Source of the DNA: Stenotrophomonas nitritireducens
GTDB taxonomy: Bacteria; Pseudomonadota; Gammaproteobacteria; Xanthomonadales; Xanthomonadaceae
Assembly: GCF_001431425.1 (NCBI RefSeq)
Contig: NZ_LDJG01000017.1
Coordinates: 97,881-161,880 of the forward strand
Reading direction: 5' to 3'
Length of the DNA stretch: 64,000 nt
Below are positions 45,015 through 54,989 of the stretch, piece after piece. Each line of letters begins with the position of its first letter. The first letter of the stretch is position 1. The notes under the pieces are model-generated. The model did no database searches. It was not told where the DNA came from and saw only the letters and a program-made list of their open reading frames with translations. The position numbers were made by a program, and so were the translations under genes.

Positions 45015-45063
45015 GCGGGTGATGGAATGCCGCATCTGCGGCGAAGGAACCTATGCGTCGCCC

Positions 45064-45405
45064 TCAATCCCAGTCGTCATCGTCTCGATCACAACCGGCC
45101 GGGCAGTAGCCGAACTCGATCCCGTGCGAGCAATAGCCATGCTCCGCATTCCAGTCCTGGGTTTCCTGCCGTTCGGCAGGTGTTGCGTAGTCCCATTCCT
45201 GGGCCGCGATTTCGAGAGCCTGAGCACGTTGCTCATCCGGCAAACGATTGGCCTGTGCGTCGATCGCCGAACTGAAGAGCGTCACGTAGTGGTCGTAGGA
45301 CAAGCCGCAACCGCGCTGGGCGTGTGCGGCGGCCGCTTTGCAAAGGTCCCGCCACGCGGGTTCATCCAGCGTTGAACGCGGGGTATCGCAAGCGATGGTG
45401 GACAT
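45064..45405 (-). CDS. Hypothetical ICE protein, 113 aa
   Basis: Acidic, with a helical middle (DAQANRLPDEQRAQALEIAAQEW) and a C-terminal Cys cluster (GYCSHGIEFGYCPAGCDRDDDD) that may bind a metal. No family is recognised. The ATG at 45405 follows GGAGG. Confidence 0.7.
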   Translation of the reverse strand: MSTIACDTPRSTLDEPAWRDLCKAAAAHAQRGCGLSYDHYVTLFSSAIDAQANRLPDEQRAQALEIAAQEWDYATPAERQETQDWNAEHGYCSHGIEFGYCPAGCDRDDDDWD

Positions 45406-45438
45406 GATGGAGACCTCCAGAAAATGGCCAGGGCCTCC

Positions 45439-45465
45439 CCCGCATGGGAAAGGAACCCCGGCGGG
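45439..45465 (-). promoter_or_regulatory. Leader hairpin of the 45064 gene
   Basis: CCCGC/GCGGG outer stem with an inner GGG/CCC, after TTCATCCAC on the transcript, 34 nt before the ATG. Confidence 0.55.
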
Positions 45466-45499
45466 TGGATGAAGAACACCGCGCATGCGGCGTCTGCGA

Positions 45500-46189
45500 T
45501 CACGCAGGTTTTGGTTCGGCCTGGCGGCTCCACTCCTGCGTCTTGAAGTCCAGCGCGTAGCCCAGCTCGCCCAGGCGGGCGATCTGCGCGCGCAGGGTGC
45601 GGCGGTCGATGGTCGAATCCAGTTTCACGGACTCGCCCAGCGGCCACAGCAGGCCGAAGAGCGCGGCGTCACCGTCTTCGGTGCTGCCGGGGGCAGCGGC
45701 CGTAGCAGGCGGTGGCGCATCCACGCCGAAGGGCGTGGTATCGACCAGCGGGTCCGCGGACGCCTGCACGGGTGCGGGCTTGGCGGGCCTGGACGCTTTG
45801 GTGGGCTTGGCCGGCGTTGCCGCAGGCTGCGCCCCTTGCTCTTCATCGAGCGGATCGACGTCCTGGGTGGCGAAGCTGCGGGCTTCGTCGCGGCTGAGTT
45901 TGTCGATGCCGTTGAGCGTCATGCCGTCGAGGCTGGCACGGATCTCGAACCGCATGCCGCCGCCGACCGGATAGGACTTCGGGAAGATGTACCTGATGAT
46001 GAATTCCCCGTCGTACTTGCCTTCGGGGTACTGCTCCAGCTCCGGGTCTTTGACCTCGAAAGTACCGAGGTGCGTCGCGAGGCGGCCAACCGTGAACGGG
46101 CCGTTCTTGCCGCGGATGGTACGCAGCGTGAGCTGGCCGGGGACGACGATGGGCGCAACAGATTTCTCGGAAGCCGATGGGGTTGCCAT
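45500..46189 (-). CDS. DUF3275 family ICE protein
   Basis: 229 aa. The N-terminal 100 residues (LRTIRGKNGPFTVGRLATHLG, then GKYDGEFIIRYIFPKSYPVGGGMRFEIRA) form the DUF3275 domain, beta-rich and OB-like in appearance. An Ala/Pro/Lys linker and a short helical C-terminus follow. It may bind single-stranded DNA, which is inference. Confidence 0.83.
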   Translation of the reverse strand: MATPSASEKSVAPIVVPGQLTLRTIRGKNGPFTVGRLATHLGTFEVKDPELEQYPEGKYDGEFIIRYIFPKSYPVGGGMRFEIRASLDGMTLNGIDKLSRDEARSFATQDVDPLDEEQGAQPAATPAKPTKASRPAKPAPVQASADPLVDTTPFGVDAPPPATAAAPGSTEDGDAALFGLLWPLGESVKLDSTIDRRTLRAQIARLGELGYALDFKTQEWSRQAEPKPA

Positions 46190-46213
46190 GATGGTTCTCC
46201 TGATGATGAATGA

Positions 46214-46233
46214 CGGGCCGCCGACGGCACCCG
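46214..46233 (-). promoter_or_regulatory. Leader hairpin of the DUF3275 gene
   Basis: CGGG/CCCG outer and GCCG/CGGC inner stems, directly after CTCATCCACC on the transcript. Confidence 0.55.
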
Positions 46234-46251
46234 GTGGATGAGAGGAAATGG

Positions 46252-46272
46252 CCTCGCCCGAGGTGGGCGAGG
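46252..46272 (-). terminator. Terminator-like hairpin after the DUF932 gene
   Basis: Perfect CCTCGCCC/GGGCGAGG stem, 12 bp beyond the DUF932 stop. There is no strong T run, so it may be a processing or attenuation hairpin and not a full terminator. Confidence 0.4.
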
Positions 46273-46283
46273 TCCGCGTGGCA

Positions 46284-47111
46284 TCACGCCTTGAGCTGGC
46301 GCATGCCTTCGGCCAGCAGCCACAACGCCCGGTTCAGGCGCAGGTTCTGGTCGATGCCTTGCACCGGACGGGTGCGCTGATTGCGGCCGTTGGCCGTGCG
46401 TCCGTTCAGGCCCCCTTTGACTAGGTTCTCCTGGACGCGGTTGAAGACGGCCCACAGGTCGTTCTTGCGGTCGTCCCATCGCCGAGGGGCCAGCAGTTGG
46501 CTCTCGGTGACAGGCGTGGACTTGGCCGGATCGTCGTACTTGAGTGCGAGCGCAGAGTTCGCAAAGACCTCCGCTTCGCCCTCATCGAGGGTGATGGTGC
46601 GCATCGCATCGCGCGCGTTATGCACGCGCTCGAAACCTTCGAGGACTCCGTAGGCACCTTCGATCACCTGGCTGGCCACGTCGCCCTTGTGGGGAACGCG
46701 GATGTCTGCGGTGGTGTCACCGCAAACCAGGCCGTTGTGGCAGACGAACCGGAACATGCCGGCGAGCATCTGATAGCTGCTCGTGCCGTCATGGCTGTTG
46801 AGCAGGATGATCTCGTTCGCCTCGTCGCCGTTGATCTGGCTTGCATGGCGAAGTCGGATGAGGTGCTTCGTGTACTCGCGCCGGTCTTCGTTGCGCACGC
46901 GCGTCTGACACACCATGAAGGGCTCGAAGCCCTCCTGGCGCAGCTTGGTCAGCACGGTCGAGGTCGGTATGTAGGCATACCGATCGGACCGGCTCCCATG
47001 TGGAGCGTCGGCGAAGATCGACGGAACGACGGCACGAATGCGGTCGTCCGAGAGTGGGCGATCAGAGCGCAGGATCGGGGATTGCGGAGCAAAGCGGGAT
47101 ACCAGAGACAT
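46284..47111 (-). CDS. DUF932 family ICE protein
   Basis: 275 aa. DUF932 proteins are plasmid and ICE proteins related to phage/plasmid-like TIGR03299 proteins. Visible features are RSDRYAYIPTSTVLTKL, LLNSHDGTSSYQMLAGMFRFVCHNGLV (the family core) and WAVFNRVQENLVKGG near the end. Function is unknown. Confidence 0.85.
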   Translation of the reverse strand: MSLVSRFAPQSPILRSDRPLSDDRIRAVVPSIFADAPHGSRSDRYAYIPTSTVLTKLRQEGFEPFMVCQTRVRNEDRREYTKHLIRLRHASQINGDEANEIILLNSHDGTSSYQMLAGMFRFVCHNGLVCGDTTADIRVPHKGDVASQVIEGAYGVLEGFERVHNARDAMRTITLDEGEAEVFANSALALKYDDPAKSTPVTESQLLAPRRWDDRKNDLWAVFNRVQENLVKGGLNGRTANGRNQRTRPVQGIDQNLRLNRALWLLAEGMRQLKA

Positions 47112-47139
47112 GGCTGATCTCCTTTGAGAAATTCGACAA

Positions 47140-47163
47140 CCGCGTGGCCGTGAGACCACGCGG
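47140..47163 (-). promoter_or_regulatory. Leader hairpin of the DUF932 gene
   Basis: CCGCGTGG/CCACGCGG, 8 bp with an eight-base loop, after TTCATCCCCC on the transcript. Confidence 0.6.
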
Positions 47164-47256
47164 AACTCGGGGGATGAAATGCGCAAGCACGCGTCCTGGG
47201 GACGCGGCGTACGTGGGGAGGAAAAGCGACAAGGCCCCGTGAGAGGCCGTGCCGGA

Positions 47257-48162
47257 TCAGAACGAAGCAGCCAATGCCGGCTCCTGCTCCTGGACTTGCG
47301 CCTCGGGCTCGCGCTCGGCGGGCTCGGTGGCCGTGTCGATGGCATCGTCGGCTTCGGACGCGGATGCGTCTTCGGCCGGCGGCGCCTCGGCTTGCGCCTG
47401 GCTCGTCGGATAGACCTGGGTGCCGTCGATCTTGATGAGACCGATGTGGACCAGCGTCGATTCCAGGCTGGCGGCCGGTTCCCCGGCGTGCTCACCCTTG
47501 GTGCGGATGTACGGATCGATCTTCATGTCGTTCAGACGGAAGGCGATCAGCACCTTGCGGTCACCCTCGACGGCCTGAACGCACCGGCGAACCAGGTGCT
47601 CGGCTTCCGGGGTGGCGACGATGGTGTCGAAGTACCGATACTCCGGTTCATCGACAGGCCCGGCCAGTGCCGCGACGGTGCAAGAGAGGAACGAGTCGCC
47701 AGCTTTTGGGGTGACGTCCTTCACACGATTGAGATAGCCGATGCCGCGGGTGATCAACTCGTGCTGCTCGATCGAAGCCAGTTCGGCCCGGTCGATCAGT
47801 TCGGCCTTGAGCAGTCGCGCCTTGAGGGACGCGGCGGCCTGACCCTTCTGCTCACCCTTGTCGCGGATGTACACATCGCCCCACAGGTCACCGAGGCGAA
47901 AGCGCACCAGCGGGCGCTGCTTGGGATCGTCAACGCCGATGTAGCGCTGAACGAGCTTCTTGGCCTCGGCACCCGAGACCTTGACGTCGAAGTAGCGGTA
48001 GCTGGGGTCCCGGGCGGGGCCGACCAGCGCGGCGATGGTGCATGCCAGGAAAGGCTGCGCACGGCGGCCGCCCCGGACGGGCACTTCACGGACACGCTGG
48101 ATGTAGCCGATGCCCGAGGTGTGGAGGTCGAAATACGATTTCTCGTTGGACGTGGTGTTCAT
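47257..48162 (-). CDS. DUF3577/STY4534-type ICE protein with tandem domains
   Basis: 301 aa. Two diverged copies of the same 115-residue domain follow each other: GIGYIQRVREV...FLACTIAALVGPARDPSYRYFDV and GIGYLNRVKDV...FLSCTVAALAGPVDEPEYRYFDT. An acidic Ala/Glu tail follows. STY4534-type proteins are annotated as ICE replication proteins. Most homologues that I know carry one or two domains, so this may be usual. The gene has a full leader with the three-hairpin RNA. Confidence 0.85.
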   Translation of the reverse strand: MNTTSNEKSYFDLHTSGIGYIQRVREVPVRGGRRAQPFLACTIAALVGPARDPSYRYFDVKVSGAEAKKLVQRYIGVDDPKQRPLVRFRLGDLWGDVYIRDKGEQKGQAAASLKARLLKAELIDRAELASIEQHELITRGIGYLNRVKDVTPKAGDSFLSCTVAALAGPVDEPEYRYFDTIVATPEAEHLVRRCVQAVEGDRKVLIAFRLNDMKIDPYIRTKGEHAGEPAASLESTLVHIGLIKIDGTQVYPTSQAQAEAPPAEDASASEADDAIDTATEPAEREPEAQVQEQEPALAASF

Positions 48163-48208
48163 GGTGAATCTCCATTGGGATGAAGCGGAGACACACCGGC
48201 CCACGCAT

Positions 48209-48231
48209 GCGGGGAAGGTGCGTGACCCCGC
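48209..48231 (-). promoter_or_regulatory. Leader hairpin of the DUF3577 gene
   Basis: GCGGGG/CCCCGC with an eleven-base loop, inside an outer CCCAC/GTGGG pairing, after TTATCAACC on the transcript. Confidence 0.55.
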
Positions 48232-48313
48232 GGTGGGTTGATAAGGCGAAAGCATCCGCCACCAGAGGCTGGTGGCCGCTCGCGGAAGGATGCGGTGCGA
48301 GCTGGCTCGGTCA

Positions 48314-48388
48314 CGCAGTGGGAACTGCGCCGCAACCTCGAAGACCGATGGTTGCCTGGCATGTCGCTGACGACGTCAGCAGGCATGG
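48314..48388 (-). ncRNA. Three-hairpin leader RNA upstream of DUF3577 (copy B)
   Basis: Stem I 48380-48366 (GCTGAC/GTCAGC), linker CATGCCAG, stem II 48355-48332 (GCAACC/GGTTGC), stem III 48329-48314 (CGCAGT/ACTGCG). Compared with copy A, stem I changes a C-G pair to T-A and stem II changes two pairs in a compensatory way. A GCCATGCTGGCCCCATG box precedes stem I. Confidence 0.75.
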
Positions 48389-48472
48389 GGCCAGCATGGC
48401 GGGGCCTCGCGCGCGCGGCAGCAATCAATCGGCACCCGGGCGCTTCCCTTTGTCCGCGCCACCCGGCGCCTG

Positions 48473-48923
48473 TCACAGGCACTTGGCGCCGCGCAGGTGC
48501 TCGGGGGTATCGGCGCGCGGACGGCCGGGACGGCTCCAGGCGCCGCCACCGCGCGCGCCGATCAGCCGCCAGCCGGCGGCGCGCAGGCTGGCGCCACCTT
48601 CGTCGGGCATGGTGTAGGTGAGCAGGCGTATGTAGCCCAGCGCCCTTGCCGCCTGCCAGGCCGCGCCGTAGAGCTTGCTGCAGGCGCTGGGTGTGCCGTC
48701 GGTGCACAGCCGCGTGACTTCCAGCGTCCAGGTGCCGCGCGACCGGGCGGCCGACAATGGCCACGCCGTGGATCAGGTCGCTGTCGCTCAGCGTGACGGC
48801 CAGGGCGAACTTCGCGCCCTGGACCGGGCGGTGGTGGCGATGGTGCGACAGAACGAATGCATTGGCCGTGCGCAGCGACACCGGTAGGAGGTGCAGCCTC
48901 GGCGAGGTCGATGGCGTGTTCAT
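48473..48923 (-). pseudogene. Frameshifted XF1762 family gene
   Basis: The first frame runs MNTPSTSPRLHLLPVSLRTA to VAIVGRPVARHLD. The rest of the XF1762-type domain (LEVTRLCTDGTPSACSKLYG, then GGASLRAAGWRLIGARGG) continues in the next frame from about 48735. The missing residues between ARHLD and TLEVTRLC suggest a small deletion, unless it is a sequencing error. XF1762 proteins are common on plasmids and ICEs and resemble acetyltransferase-type folds. Function unknown. Confidence 0.65.
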
Positions 48924-48943
48924 GCGGTTGTCTCCGGTGGCAT

Positions 48944-48961
48944 GCCGGCGTTGTGGCCGGC
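48944..48961 (-). promoter_or_regulatory. Leader hairpin of the XF1762 gene
   Basis: GCCGGC/GCCGGC stem with a six-base loop, 21 nt before the ATG. Confidence 0.5.
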
Positions 48962-49021
48962 GGGGCGTGCCTCGGCGGCTGGAGACAAACGCGCACGCGC
49001 GGCGATGGCGGCGGTGCGAAC

Positions 49022-49046
49022 AAAAGAAGGCCCCCGATGCGGGGGC
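49022..49046 (-). terminator. Intrinsic terminator after the DUF3085 gene
   Basis: GCCCCC/GGGGGC stem with a five-base loop (49030-49046), followed on the minus strand by TTCTTTTG. Confidence 0.8.
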
Positions 49047-49064
49047 TGCGAGGCGGTTGCCGCG

Positions 49065-49357
49065 TCAGGCGGGAGGCACCACTGCTAAGGACAGGTGCGT
49101 GGCGGTGGCGGAAAGCACGAGATCGTCCGCCGAGTGCTGGAGGCGCGTGAACAGGCCGTCCTTCGGGTCGAAATACTCCGCGAAGTCATCGCCGCCCAGC
49201 TCGCGGCCGGCGAGGTGCCACCAGTCATCGAACGGGTCGGTGTCCGGGTTGCATCCGACGGCGTAGGCGAGCAGTGCCTGGCGCCCATCCGGGCGACGCT
49301 CCCCACGCTCGGCGAGGAAGTACACGCCCTGATCCTTGACCAGGACAATGCGGCACT
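49065..49357 (-). pseudogene. 3' part of the DUF3085 gene split by the mer transposon
   Basis: The reading frame CRIVLVKDQGVYFLAERG to the end at SLAVVPPA continues exactly from the 5' part at 53300-53356 once the transposon and one TGATT copy are removed. The joined product would be about 117 aa, a DUF3085 protein. An ATG inside this part could restart translation, but the N-terminus would be lost. Confidence 0.8.
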
Positions 49358-49394
49358 GATTGGGGACGTCTCAGAAAACGGAAAAAATCGTACG

Positions 49395-50392
49395 CTAAGC
49401 CGGTTGCAGCGGTCGTAGCGGCCTGAACTTGCCCGCGCCGATCTTGGCGCTGCTGCGCCAGAGGTAATCGCCGGTCAGGTTGATGTGCTCCCAGCCCAGC
49501 GGCGACAGGTACTGCAACAGGGCGTCATCGACAGTCTGGCCGTGACCGCGTAAGGCGTTTGAGGCCCGTTCCAGATAGACCGTGTTCCACAACACTATGG
49601 CCGCCGTCACCAGGTTGAGGCCGCTGGCCCGGTAGCGCTGCTGCTCGAAACTGCGGTCGCGGATTTCGCCCAGCCGGTTGAAGAACACGGCGCGGGCTAG
49701 CGCGTTGCGGGCTTCGCCCTTGTTCAGTCCGGCATGCACGCGGCGGCGCAGCTCGACGCTTTGCAGCCAGTCCAGGATGAACAGCGTTCGCTCGATGCGG
49801 CCCAGCTCGCGCAGCGCCACGGCCAGGCCGTTCTGGCGCGGGTAGCTGCCGAGTTTCCTGAGCATCAGCGAGGCCGTCACCGTGCCCTGCTTGATCGAGG
49901 TGGCCAGCCGCACCTTGGCGTTGATCGCCTTGCCGGACGCCTGGAACTGCTGCTGATGCTTGTGCTTGGCAGCGTTGAACAGCTTGCCCAGGATGCGGTC
50001 GTGCAGGTCGATGATTTCGTCGGTGACGGTGGCCATGCCCTCGATGGCGAGCGCACCAGGGTCGCGTAGCGGCGCTGTGCCTCGAACTTGGCCAGATCGG
50101 CGGGCGTCATCTGGCCGCCTTCGCGGGCGATCTTGAGCAGGCGGTTCTGGTGCACCGACCGCTCGATGCCGGAAGGCAGGTCGAGCGCCTGCCAGGCTTT
50201 GAGGCGCTCGATGTGTTCGAGTATGTGGCGCGAGTTCGGCTTGACGGGCGACTGGCGCAGCCAGGCCAGCCAGGTCGTCTTGCCGTTGTCGTGGCGCTTG
50301 AGCAGATCGTCGAGGCGGTGCCGGTGGGTGGCCGACAGGGGATCGGACAAGGCCGCGTAGATGCGGCGGTTGGCGCGGCTGTAGGCGTTCAT
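49395..50392 (-). pseudogene. Remnant of Tn501/Tn21-like transposase tnpA
   Basis: About 330 codons of a roughly 990-codon gene remain. The N-terminal part is missing. A large internal stretch including the catalytic region is deleted (INAKVR joins [10 protein letters not shown] near 49905). One base is lost near 50059, where RRYATLV should run on to [10 protein letters not shown]. The 3' end (LRPLQPA) and its stop inside the terminal repeat are normal. It cannot be functional. Confidence 0.88.
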
Positions 50393-50410
50393 CGAACACC
50401 TCCCTTTTCC

Positions 50411-52397
<1,987 letters not shown>

Positions 52398-52409
52398 GGT
52401 GATCTCCTT

Positions 52410-52760
52410 TCAGTAGAACAGCGGCAGGACGTAGGGAAACGCGAGGGCAACCAGAACCAGGGCGGCCACGATCCAGAAGATCACCTTGTAGGCAGTCCGC
52501 ACTTGGGGCACGGCGCAAACGTCGCCGGGCTTGCAGGCATGGGCTGGTCGGAAGATGCTGCGCCAGGCGAAGAACAGCGCGATGAGCGCTGCGCCGATGA
52601 AGATCGGCCGATACGGCTCCAGCACGGTCAGGTTGCCGATCCACGCGCCAGAGAAGCCGAGCGCGACCAGGACAAGGGGGCCGAGGCAGCAGGCCGAGGC
52701 GAGGACGGCCGCGACGCCGCCGGTCGCCAGTGCGCCGCAGCCGTTCTTGGGTTCCGACAT
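52410..52760 (-). CDS. merT: Mercuric transport protein MerT
   Basis: 116 aa with three membrane helices, the ACCLGP cysteine pair in the first helix and Cys76/Cys82 in ACKPGDVCAV. It carries Hg(II) across the inner membrane to MerA. The ATG at 52760 (MSEPKNGCGALATGG) is the family start and follows AAGGAGAAC. Confidence 0.95.
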   Translation of the reverse strand: MSEPKNGCGALATGGVAAVLASACCLGPLVLVALGFSGAWIGNLTVLEPYRPIFIGAALIALFFAWRSIFRPAHACKPGDVCAVPQVRTAYKVIFWIVAALVLVALAFPYVLPLFY

Positions 52761-52795
52761 AAGGTTCTCCTTCCGGGACTTCGCTTGATGCTGTA

Positions 52796-52826
52796 ACGTT
52801 ACTTCCGTAGTCAACTACGGAGTCAA
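52796..52826 (-). promoter_or_regulatory. MerR operator and merTPA promoter
   Basis: Minus strand TTGACT (52821-52826), 19-bp spacer with the CCGTAG...CTACGG dyad, and TAACGT (52796-52801). This is the classic mer arrangement that MerR-Hg(II) untwists. Confidence 0.9.
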
Positions 52827-52831
52827 GCGCC

Positions 52832-53239
52832 ATGGAGAACGCTCAAGAGAATCTGACCATCGGGGCCTTCGCCAAGGCAGCCCGGGTCAACGTGGAGACG
52901 ATCCGCTTCTATCAGCTCAAGGGCTTGCTACCCCAGCCGGAGCGGCCCTACGGTCGCATCCGCCGCTACGGGCAGGCGGACGTGGCGCGGGTGAAGTTCG
53001 TGAAGTCAGCCCAGCGCCTGGGATTCAGCCTGGATGAAGTCGGCCAGCTCCTGAAACTGGAGGACGGCACCCATTGCAGCGAGGCGGCCGAACTGGCTGC
53101 TCACCGGCTGGCCGATGTGCGCGCACGCATGGCGGACCTCACGCGGATGGAAGAGGCCCTGTCGACGCTAGTGAGAGAGTGCAACGCGCACCATGGCAAT
53201 GTTTCCTGCCCGTTGATCGCAGCTTTGCATTGCTGCTAA
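52832..53239 (+). CDS. merR: Mercury-responsive regulator MerR
   Basis: 135 aa. Winged HTH at the N-terminus and all three mercury ligands: C82 in DGTHC, C117 in VREC and C126 in VSCPLIAAL. It ends with an extra CC. It is divergent from merTPA and shares the operator at 52796-52826. Confidence 0.96.
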   Translation: MENAQENLTIGAFAKAARVNVETIRFYQLKGLLPQPERPYGRIRRYGQADVARVKFVKSAQRLGFSLDEVGQLLKLEDGTHCSEAAELAAHRLADVRARMADLTRMEEALSTLVRECNAHHGNVSCPLIAALHCC

Positions 53240-53299
53240 AGGGCCCACTTCGGCTCTTAGCGTACGATTTTTTTCCGTTTTCTGAGACGACCCCTGATT

Positions 53300-53356
53300 G
53301 GCGATGGCTTCGGTCAGCACGGGGCGCAGGTCAGCGCCTTTGAATCGCAGTGACAT
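53300..53356 (-). pseudogene. 5' part of the DUF3085 gene split by the mer transposon
   Basis: It encodes MSLRFKGADLRPVLTEAIAN before the TGATT duplication, with AGGAG upstream of the ATG. The 3' part is at 49065-49357. Read-through into the transposon gives only a short tail. Confidence 0.8.
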
Positions 53357-53394
53357 GGATGAAATCTCCTGTGTGGAAGAATGAGAAAGGCCTC

Positions 53395-53408
53395 CATCCG
53401 ATGGGATG
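53395..53408 (-). promoter_or_regulatory. Leader hairpin of the DUF3085 gene
   Basis: CATCC/GGATG stem after CCTTCATCCC on the transcript, 38 nt before the ATG. The shortest of the set. Confidence 0.4.
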
Positions 53409-53500
53409 AAGGGCCTGTAGTGCACGCGGCCGGAACGGCTGGAACGCCGTGGCGGATGCCTCGGGTCAGCCGCAGGACCGCCCGGTTTCGCTGCGGGGCG

Positions 53501-54325
53501 TCATGCCGGGACGGCCTGGCGCTTGCGGGCCGCTTTCGCGTCGAGGATGCTCACGTCGATCTGGCGCCAGCGCCCGTCGTCGATGAGCCTCTCCAGCACT
53601 TCGCCGAGCATGTCGAAATACACCTCGTCGTGCCGATCGACCAGTTCGACCGATTCACCGTTCTGACGGTGCAGTTCCACCACGTAGGTGTCTCCGCCGC
53701 GGTCGTAGAGGATCGTCACCCGGCCCTCGAACTTCGCGGTCGAGACCGTGAAGCTGATCGCCGGCGGGGTCTCGATGATCTTGGAGGGCGTGGGATCGAC
53801 CCAGGTGAAGTCGCGGGCACCGGCATCCACCAGCATGTGGGTGATGCGCCGGAAGCGATCGGGGGCCGGCATCTCCTCCAACTGCTCGATGAGCTGGCCC
53901 AACTCCATGCACTGCGGCGTGGGAATGGGCAGCTTGGCCGGCGCCGAGCCGAGGATGTGCCTCGTGATGGTGTACGGCGTGCCGTCCGAAGTCTCCTCGG
54001 TGATGACCTCCGGCGTGTCCGCGCGCAGTCCGTCGAAGCGACGACGGGCATAGGGTTGGACATGCACCTTGGCGCCTTCGGCAGGAACCGTGGTCACCAG
54101 GCTGGGATCGAGCACCGCGAACTCGGAAGGCTTGAGCTTGACGACGATGGCATCGTCGGTCGCGGCGACCACCTTGCCGTCGAAGGGTTGGGGGTCGATG
54201 GCGAAGCCCAGCGTTGAGGACAGCGGCTGATCATCGAACACGCGGTACTTGAACGACCGCACGTTGCGGGGCACATGGCCTGCGACCAGCGAAGGCATCA
54301 TGGATTTGATGAGGGAACGATCCAT
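53501..54325 (-). CDS. Hypothetical ICE protein, 274 aa
   Basis: Soluble. It starts MDRSLIKSMMPSLVAGHVPRN and contains a beta-rich first half (KYRVFDDQPLSSTLGFAIDP, DAIVVKLKPSEFAVLDP) and a helical middle. No domain is recognised. It has the three-hairpin leader RNA (copy C), so it is probably co-regulated with radC and DUF3577. Confidence 0.72.
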   Translation of the reverse strand: MDRSLIKSMMPSLVAGHVPRNVRSFKYRVFDDQPLSSTLGFAIDPQPFDGKVVAATDDAIVVKLKPSEFAVLDPSLVTTVPAEGAKVHVQPYARRRFDGLRADTPEVITEETSDGTPYTITRHILGSAPAKLPIPTPQCMELGQLIEQLEEMPAPDRFRRITHMLVDAGARDFTWVDPTPSKIIETPPAISFTVSTAKFEGRVTILYDRGGDTYVVELHRQNGESVELVDRHDEVYFDMLGEVLERLIDDGRWRQIDVSILDAKAARKRQAVPA

Positions 54326-54365
54326 GGGGAAACTCCTTGAGGAAAAACAAGGGATTCCCCGCCCG

Positions 54366-54383
54366 CAAGGGAGAGGTCCCTTG
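54366..54383 (-). promoter_or_regulatory. Leader hairpin of the 53501 gene
   Basis: CAAGGGA/TCCCTTG, 7 bp with a four-base loop, after CCACCCA on the transcript. Confidence 0.6.
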
Positions 54384-54429
54384 TGGGTGGCGTGGATGGA
54401 CGCGGTAGGTCCGTAGGAAGAAACGACCA

Positions 54430-54505
54430 GCACGGTTTCCCGCGCTTGCAGCCTCGAAGGTCTCGACTGCCTGGGCATGTGCCGGCAACGCCGACGAACA
54501 TGGGG
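54430..54505 (-). ncRNA. Three-hairpin leader RNA upstream of the 53501 gene (copy C)
   Basis: Stem I 54495-54481 (GTCGGC/GCCGGC with one G-T pair), linker CATGCCCAG, stem II 54470-54448 (GCAG/CTGC) and stem III 54445-54430 (GCGCGG/CCGTGC). The bases differ from copies A and B but the pairing and spacing hold. GCCATGCTTGCCCCATG precedes it. Confidence 0.7.
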
Positions 54506-54583
54506 CAAGCATGGCCCTGGGGCGGTCTGCCTGCCCGCAGGAAACGGCACCGCACCACAACCGTTTTCCTGTGCTGCGGGCAA

Positions 54584-54606
54584 GAAAAAGCCCCTCGAAA
54601 GGGGCT
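54584..54606 (-). terminator. Intrinsic terminator after the 54614 gene
   Basis: AGCCCC/GGGGCT stem with a TTTCGA-type loop, then five T residues on the minus strand. It lies about 80 bp upstream of leader copy C, leaving room for a promoter. Confidence 0.88.
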
Positions 54607-54613
54607 GGAGGAA

Positions 54614-54892
54614 TCAGGCTTGGTACACGAAGTAGTGCTCGCGCTGACGCGGAAAGAACACGTGTTTCCACGTGTCGCCGCTTGTGTTGCCACCGTCGAA
54701 GACGACCATTTCGTAGTCGTCCACGTCGGTGTCCACCAGGTCGGCGCTGGCGATATGGCGCATGTGCAGCGTGCCGCTCATGCGCTCGAATACCAGGATC
54801 TGGCCGATGGCATCTTCCTGGCTCATGGCGTTGACGCAGGCTCCGAGTTGGTGCTCGAAGTCGGATGCGGGTGTGATGAGGTCGGGGAACAT
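54614..54892 (-). CDS. Hypothetical ICE protein, 92 aa
   Basis: Acidic, with MSQEDAIGQILVFERMSGTLHMRHIASADLVDTD and an aromatic end (EHYFVYQA). No family is recognised. It precedes a strong terminator, so it is the last gene of its unit. Confidence 0.68.
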   Translation of the reverse strand: MFPDLITPASDFEHQLGACVNAMSQEDAIGQILVFERMSGTLHMRHIASADLVDTDVDDYEMVVFDGGNTSGDTWKHVFFPRQREHYFVYQA

Positions 54893-54914
54893 GGGATCGC
54901 TCCTGTGAAAGTGC

Positions 54915-54949
54915 GCCGGCCCGGCTCTCTGGCGGGAGACCGGGCCGGC
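54915..54949 (-). promoter_or_regulatory. Leader hairpin of the 54614 gene
   Basis: GCCGGCCCGG/CCGGGCCGGC, 10 perfect bp with a fifteen-base loop, 23 nt before the ATG. It is the strongest of the set. Confidence 0.6.
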
Positions 54950-54989
54950 ATGCGGTGAGGACAAGGAAGGCCGGGGATGTGTGTGGCAG

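Noticed and set aside
53357..53500. Fifth copy of the three-hairpin leader before DUF3085
   Set aside because: Some pairing is possible, but the CATGCCCAG linker and the stem spacing are missing.
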